From NCBI GenBank assembly GCA_014621425.1, contig JAANBB010000222.1, positions 1 to 64,000 on the forward strand: a stretch of DNA of 64,000 bases, given 5' to 3'. How positions within the stretch are numbered: position 1 is the first letter of the stretch; each line of letters opens with the position of its first letter. Source of the DNA: Cylindrodendrum hubeiense. Lineage: Eukaryota; Ascomycota; Sordariomycetes; Hypocreales; Nectriaceae. Positions 58,284 to 64,000 of this stretch are shown here, one piece after another. The position numbers and the translations under genes were made by a program. The notes under the pieces were generated by a model that made no database searches, was not told the DNA's origin, and saw only the letters and a program-made list of their open reading frames with translations.

Positions 58284-59122
58284 TTACAGAGCAAGGGCGG
58301 CAAGGACAAGGCCACCGACGACGGCCATGGAGGCACCGACGCGGGCACCAGCGCCAGTGACGACGGTGGTAGCAGCGGGGGTGGTGGCGACGGGGTAGCT
58401 GCCAGTGGTGGAGCCAACGGGGACAACAGCGGTGGTCCAGGTTCCGTTGGAGGGGGTGTCGATGATGGTGGTGGGAGCGGCAGGGGGGGACAACGTAGCC
58501 ACCGGGGGTGGTGGTGCTGTTGGTGCAGGGGACAGTGGTTGGTCTCGTAGACAGGGACGACGGTGGTGTAAGCAGCGGGCTGCGAAGACAGGCTGATGGT
58601 CTTGACACCGTAGTCGACACCGGCGGTGGAGGTGGCAGCGGCCTCAGTGACAGCCTCGGTGGTCTCCTCAGCGGCACCAGCCTCAATGTTGAAGGGGTTG
58701 GAGTACTGGAAAACGCTGGTGTCCTGCTCGAGGGTGAAGGTGAATCCGTAGAAGTTGAGGCCGCCGAGAGTGGCGGGGACAGACCAGGTGTAAGATCCGG
58801 CGTTGTTCTTGACACCAGCTGTGAGGGGTCAGTAAGAGTCCGTTATGGAGTGTCAAGCACCCGTCGGGTGCTGGAAATACTTACTGGCAACGGTCAGGAG
58901 AGGAGCCTGGCCGTTCTGGGTAGCACCACCAATGAGGCCGATGGTGACGGTGTACTTGGCATCAGCCCAGTCACCGGGAGCAGTCCACTCGAGGGTGAAG
59001 TCGGATCCAGCGGTGACAACCTCGCCAGAGGTGGGGGTGAAGACACTGTCGAAACCAGTGGTCTGGGCGATAGCCGAGGCAATGAAGGCCAGAGCGGCGG
59101 CGGCGGAGAATCGGAACTGCAT
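58284..59122 (-). CDS. GPI-anchored Ser/Thr-rich cell-wall protein (Kre9/Knh1-like); two frameshifts
   Basis: Exons 59122-58885 and 58818-58284 (minus strand). A signal peptide (RFSAAAALAFIASAIA) is followed by the Kre9/Knh1-type domain: FTPTSGEVVTAGSDFTLEWT, YTVTIGLIGG, SYTWSVPATL, FTLEQDTSVFQYSNPF. Then comes a Thr-rich stalk ending in a GPI signal (GARVGASMAVVGGLVLAALAL). The stalk is split over three frames: one extra base at about 58539-58540 and one extra in a run of seven G (plus strand) at 58483-58489. Removing both would leave 256 residues with correct phase. Family role: surface proteins of fungal walls, some linked to beta-glucan assembly. The two lesions look like homopolymer or small-insertion errors, but a true pseudogene is possible. 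Confidence 0.83.
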
Positions 59123-62100
59123 CTTGAAGGTTGGTGGTTTTAGGAATTATAAAGGGAGGTGGTTAAGGCGAAGAAAGGAACGTGAGTGAGTGACTTGGGT
59201 TGGTGAAAGTTGGAGACGAAGGAGCGGGTGAGGCTGCCTAAGTATGTTTAAAGAGTGTGGGAGGCTGAAAGCCGGGGCGAAGTCAAATGAGCGACTGGGT
59301 GGTATGCAAGAGGGTGGTGAGAGAAGGAAGAGAAAGAGAAAGACGACGAAGCCCGAGCTGAACAGATAAATGCCGGCGTGAGACGGGGGTGAGGCGTGCT
59401 GCGGGCTAGAGGCGGGCCTGAGGCCAAAGGCACTTTCCGAGTTGGGAACCAACGATGCCGCTAAGGCAGGTACAGACAGTAGTGGGGGTACGTACCGGTG
59501 GCCAGTTAGGAGTCGGCGCATGCCCAACGGGCGAATGGGCAGGGGCCATGGCCAGGCGAGGGCAAGGGAAGTTGGCACCCCACCGAGCCAGACGCCGGGC
59601 CAGACGCCGGGGCCTCAGGGGGGGCTGCCAGGGTTTTCGAGGGTGCGTGCGAGCAGGACATTAGTCCCTTACTAAGTCACCACGTAGTACCGCTGTGCCC
59701 AGTAAGCACCAACAGCAGGGACCCATGGAAATGGGCCATCCATGCCATGGTCGCCGGTCGGTTCGCCCGGTTGGGTGGTGGGTGATGAGTGGTCGCTGAG
59801 GTTAGGGCGGCAGCTGGGATCCGGGGAATTGCATTTCCAGTGGGTGGCCAGTCATTGGAAGCCACTGGAGCGCGCTGAAGCCTTGTGATGCCACCACTGA
59901 AAGTCCTGGACCGCGAGCATCTCCCTCCCGTGCCTGCAACCAATGCGCTGCACCTACTAATCTGTACATAGTACACCTACCGGCGGAGTAAGCCCAAAAG
60001 GCAGACAGACAGAGCTCGACACGCTAGCCGCCATCTGCAGCTGGAGCTTTCCTGGCTCTGCGTCTAGTCCAGACGAGGCTAGACCACCCCCTTCGCCCAG
60101 TAATTTTCCAGTCGCATCCACCAGGGGGCCTCATTAGGCAGGGCACTGCTGGATGGTGACATCTTAGCATCTATGCCCTACTGAGGTCGGTCTGGTCCAG
60201 TCCTAGCAGCGGAGGCCATTCATTCAGTTGGCTCCTCTGCAGCAGCGGGTCGAGGCCCATGCTGGTTCGGGCTTCCCATCCCCCCCTTGGTCCCGGCCTG
60301 GAGCATTGAGGGAATGAGATCGGGCTCGGGCTCATAGCCCGTCAGAGAGCCCGCCTCTGGAAAGAAAACCCGCTTTGCCAGGGGCCGATGCAATTTAATC
60401 TGCATTGCAGGGTGACTGACAATTGGCCGCGCTTAGGTGGCCAAGCTTGGCACCCAGGGATTCTGGGGGCCTTCCAACAGTTCCAGGGGGAAAGCATGTG
60501 CAGAGCATGGGCAGAGCAGGGACAGAGCATGGACGTCCATCCGCGTACTACGACCAACAGCATCAACCGTCCCCCTTTGAGCAACGTCAAATGATCGGCC
60601 ATTGCTTCGTTCAGATATGGACTGGGCGAGGACCCGTTGCTCCATTGTTCCATTGCCCCATTGCCCCATTGCCCCCATTATCCCATGCCTATGCAGGGTG
60701 TTCAGGGTATTCAGAGTGTGCAGGGTGTGCAGGGAGCATAGTGCGTGCCGCGAGTAGGCGCAGCACCCAGCCGGCAGCAGGTATCCCGCGAGCTCCCACA
60801 GAGGAGCAAGGCTGAGCGAAAGGCAATGTGACGCCAACATCCAATCGCCAATTACCATTCTGCCCGGTTAGGTGGCTCGAGGCCTTTTTGGGCAGTCGCC
60901 GACAACCTTCTAACCGACACCGACAAAACATGCCTGTCAATGCTTGATGCTGGTTGATGCCTCTGGCGTGCACTCTCGCTCTCGCAGAGGTCGCCCGCCT
61001 TGACACCCTCGACGCACTCGCTGGAAGACTCACGCCTGGCACACCGCTGTGCCGCCGGGCTAATAACTGGGAGATCACCCACACCCGGTGGACGGAGGGG
61101 ATCGAACCAGTTCCGTGCCGCAAAATGAGGCGTTTTTTTATTTTCGCATTTGCTTTGGCTTATGCGCTGTCTGCCTGCTAATGGCTGCCTCCCAATGGCT
61201 GCCTAGCTGCTGGCCATCCGCTGTGGCTCATAGGGCTGCTTCCATTTGCAATGGCGCTGACAGTTGCCGGCGCGTTACATCAGAATAGGTTTGATCCAGA
61301 TATCTGGCAGATCCCGAAATAGGCGAGACGGCGAGATGATACCCTCGTGATCCCGGCAGGGGTCCAACGAGGGGAAGCAGGAGGGGGCGTTGACGAAATG
61401 ACCCTGTCGGAAGTGAGGTGAGCTGGTTGGGTTGGTGGACGGATGGTGTCGTCCCGTCCAGCACCGCCTCCGACATCCTTCAACGAGCAAAGCTTGAAGG
61501 GATCTTCGCGGAATGCAGCCACCAACTCCTGCCAACCTGGGCCTTCCCTGTACTCGTTACTCGGACTGCAAGAAAATGCTCAACGGCCATGGGCATAATA
61601 GGTCCCCGACGCCCCGTTTCACGTTTCAACAAAGCGCGCCGACTCGGTCGGTATGTGCTGAGTTATTCCGCGGATACTGCACCCAGAGTCGCATCGCAAT
61701 TCCCTCACTCACAGACAGGTCACAGCAACTGCAAGGATCGATATACATTGCGCCATGGATCACCATGAGACCTCGCCTGCGCCCCGAAGCAACCTAAAAT
61801 TCCATCTAGCCTCGCCATCCCTCCATGTCTCTTGGCGTTGGTTTCGACATCTTCGTCATACCCGACCAATAGCACGTACATGCGTGCCTAACCTGGGGAC
61901 TGTGGATTTTTTGGGGGTGGCAGACCAAACTGTAGTGTCGCCGAGCTCTCTGCCCCCAGAGGACGCCGCTGACCGGCTCTCCCGCCATTATTGGGTGCAT
62001 GTTCCTGTCCTGCATCGGTACGAAAATGCCTTGCGGCCATCAGCATTGAGGCGCATTCGGGCTCTGTTCTGCTCTCCAGCTGTTCGCCGATCCAGTGAAA

Positions 62101-64000
62101 CCCAACCCGCCCTCTGAACTCACGCACTGGCCCACCCCAACTCTATCCGCATGTGCGTTCCCGCGGCTTTGTCCGCCCCCATCTCTGGGTAGATTACAGG
62201 AGGGCCTAATTCGTAGACGAAGCTGCCGGACCCCGTCTGCCATCTCGGTAGAAGGAAATTTCCTTCTTCTTCTATGTAATATCCCCCGGAGTCCCCATGC
62301 GGATGGACGATTGCGCCGTCTGTCAGAAATTGATGCAAGAGCCGGCGATCCAGCCGCCCATCTGCCATCTGCCGGCGACCACGCACAGGGTGACCCGGCG
62401 GTTTCCAAGGGCGCCACAGCTGAAGCCCGCAACGCCATTAGCGTTGCGCATGTTCTTCCATGGCGCGTGGCTGCGAAACGGCGTCCAGTATCTGACAGAG
62501 AGGTCAGACACCGGGCTTCAGCTCCACACGCCACAATCAATGCTACCCGGCCGCCTAAAAGATGGGTGGCCCATGAGCTATTCCAGTGCCATCGCCGACG
62601 ATGTTGTGGTCATGCTGCATTTCGCCGCAGGGCTGCAGGATCAAGACCCGCACAATGCTCACCACATCTGTCTATGTTTGTCCACGTTTTCTACGTTTGT
62701 CCACGTTTGTCTAGCCGTTGATGACTGCATCTTTTGCGTGGCCAGAGCGAACCACAGGTGCCGTTGACCTCCATGGGGGTCGACCTGGTTAAAGTCCCTG
62801 CATGTGTTAGACACCACACCTGGGCCCGCGCGGGTGACAAGAACAATTATTTCTTTGCTTTCCTGCTTTCTTCTGTTCCGATTACCCGCGCTCACACACA
62901 AACATGACTTACGAACACCACGTATGTCTTGATTCTCCCTTGCCGTGAGATACCCACCAGCTTGGCAAGACATGGTAGTAGTATTCGTCGCTGACGGGGG
63001 TTGACTGACTGAAATGAATCATGTCCACGACAACACGCGGCACTGATCTCCGACGAGTCGCTGGTTTCAATCCACTGTGAGCCCAGAAAACGACGACGAC
63101 GCGGTGGACACAATACTCCCTCCAGCAACGCCACGACTTGCGACTGGCTGCCTCGAAGCCCCATGGCGGCACACGATCAATAGTTTGGTTGACAGCGACT
63201 GGGGGCACGTGTATCTCGCATGCCCCTTTCCGTACTCTCGGTGTGGACAGTGGTGAGGATGGAGTCATAACGGCGTGGCTGGCGCAAGACCTTCTCTATG
63301 TTCCATCTGGCCCACCAGTGTGGGCTTTATTGCTGCTAGTTCCTATTCGCATATTTCCTTTCTGCAAGCCGGGCGAGAGTGTTCATTTGCCCTTGACCGC
63401 TGGCCGAAAGGAGACGTCAAGGATGGCGCGGCCTGAGCCAAGTGGGCCTTGTATGGCTAGCAGAGGATGTAGGGAGCCACGAGATGTTGCAACAATGGGC
63501 AACGATGTCGGGAGGCGTGGCTGAACCATGGCGCCAGATGGAGAGGCTAGGGCTTTTCTTCCTGAAGCCAGCCGAGAGGGTGTCTCTGGTGGTGCCGCAA
63601 TGCTTATTGCAGTCGTCGTCGGGCTTGATACTAGCTAGGCGGGGCTGAACAAAGTGCACTGCGGCTGGGCAAACTGGTGATGCTGGCAGAGATCGAGACC
63701 ACTGAAGCTTCACCCACCCACTAAAGGGGGCGCCTGCTAGGGGTGGCTCAGCTCCACCACTCATACAACCTCCCTTTAACTGCTTTTAAGTTGACATGTT
63801 GAATGACTGGGGGACTACTTTAAAGTGGCTATTTTTGTTTGATTTCCTCCGTAGCCAATCTTGTTTGCCCCTAAAGGGAGTCATTCAAAGTAATCACACC
63901 TGCATAGGAGCACGCATGCTCGTAGCTGCCAAGGCCTATAGGCTCGCCGTCCCGGTTCCCCAAGATCTGGTAGCTTCCGGATCTTCAGGAGTGGCGTGGC
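59123..64000. other. 4.9-kb gene-poor region with short tandem repeats
   Basis: The first part is the promoter of the GPI-protein gene. The rest has no supported gene. Low-complexity pieces are CAGAGCATGGG-like units at about 60494-60535, CCCATTG units at 60646-60680, a TTCAGGGTA/GTGCAGGG series at 60697-60735 and GTTTGTCCACG units at 62674-62712. Open frames here overlap in several phases and look random. Confidence 0.5.

Noticed and set aside
61083..61135. A tRNA-like 3' end on the minus strand (GGTTCGATCCCC then CTCCGTCCA)
   Set aside because: The T-stem does not pair, and no D-arm or anticodon arm can be drawn upstream.
61673..61680. Another TCCGCGGA palindrome
   Set aside because: It lies in a gene-poor region with no target gene nearby, so it is probably chance.

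Overview
This is nuclear DNA from a filamentous ascomycete (Pezizomycotina, most likely a Sordariomycete). Introns are short (about 47-114 nt) with GTAAGT-like donors and CTRAC-type branch points. Coding DNA is GC-rich and intergenic DNA is long. Gene content fits the group: CAF120 with fungal low-complexity tails, a two-FHA RAD53, a 92-codon ATP synthase subunit e, a Kre9/Knh1-like GPI protein and an NrtA-type nitrate transporter. I rebuilt 18 protein-coding genes and one cluster of box C/D snoRNAs.

Layout. 0.2-4.6 kb CAF120 (+). 6.2-9.9 kb RAD53-type checkpoint kinase (+). 10.6-14.1 kb unknown protein with two tandem Cys4 motifs and an internal in-frame TAG (-). 15.2-17.7 kb STT3 (-). 18.5-19.1 kb ATP synthase subunit e (-). 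19.7-21.8 kb dynein intermediate chain, apparently frameshifted (+). 22.9-24.0 kb pyridoxal-reductase-like aldo/keto reductase (-). 24.4-25.3 kb CCCH zinc-finger protein (-). 25.5-27.3 kb tubulin cofactor E (-). 28.7-30.0 kb conserved protein with a mitochondrial-like N-terminus (-). 30.4-31.5 kb snoRNA host region (+). 31.8-33.2 kb PI-PLC X-domain protein (-). 34.8-35.4 kb small conserved nuclear-type protein (-). 41.1-42.5 kb S-adenosylmethionine synthetase (-). 44.4-45.4 kb GPN3 (+). 45.9-46.4 kb APQ12-like protein (-). 47.6-50.4 kb 917-residue disordered/coiled-coil protein (-). 55.2-56.7 kb nitrate transporter (+). 58.3-59.1 kb GPI-anchored wall protein with two frameshifts (-). About 5.7 kb (35.4-41.1), 4.8 kb (50.4-55.2) and 4.9 kb (59.1-64.0) hold no gene I can support.

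The genes are unlinked housekeeping functions: mRNA decay, DNA-damage signalling, N-glycosylation, ATP synthase assembly, microtubules and dynein, methyl-donor supply, RNA polymerase assembly. There is no metabolic cluster. The most notable item is the spliced, apparently noncoding snoRNA host region. One of its snoRNAs carries a 13-nt guide to 18S rRNA that lands on the equivalent of yeast G1126, the site guided by snR41. The nitrate transporter promoter carries two perfect NIT4/NirA-type palindromes and a close pair of GATA sites. Three otherwise conserved genes are each broken by one- or two-base changes, so either the assembly has residual base errors or several genes are decaying.
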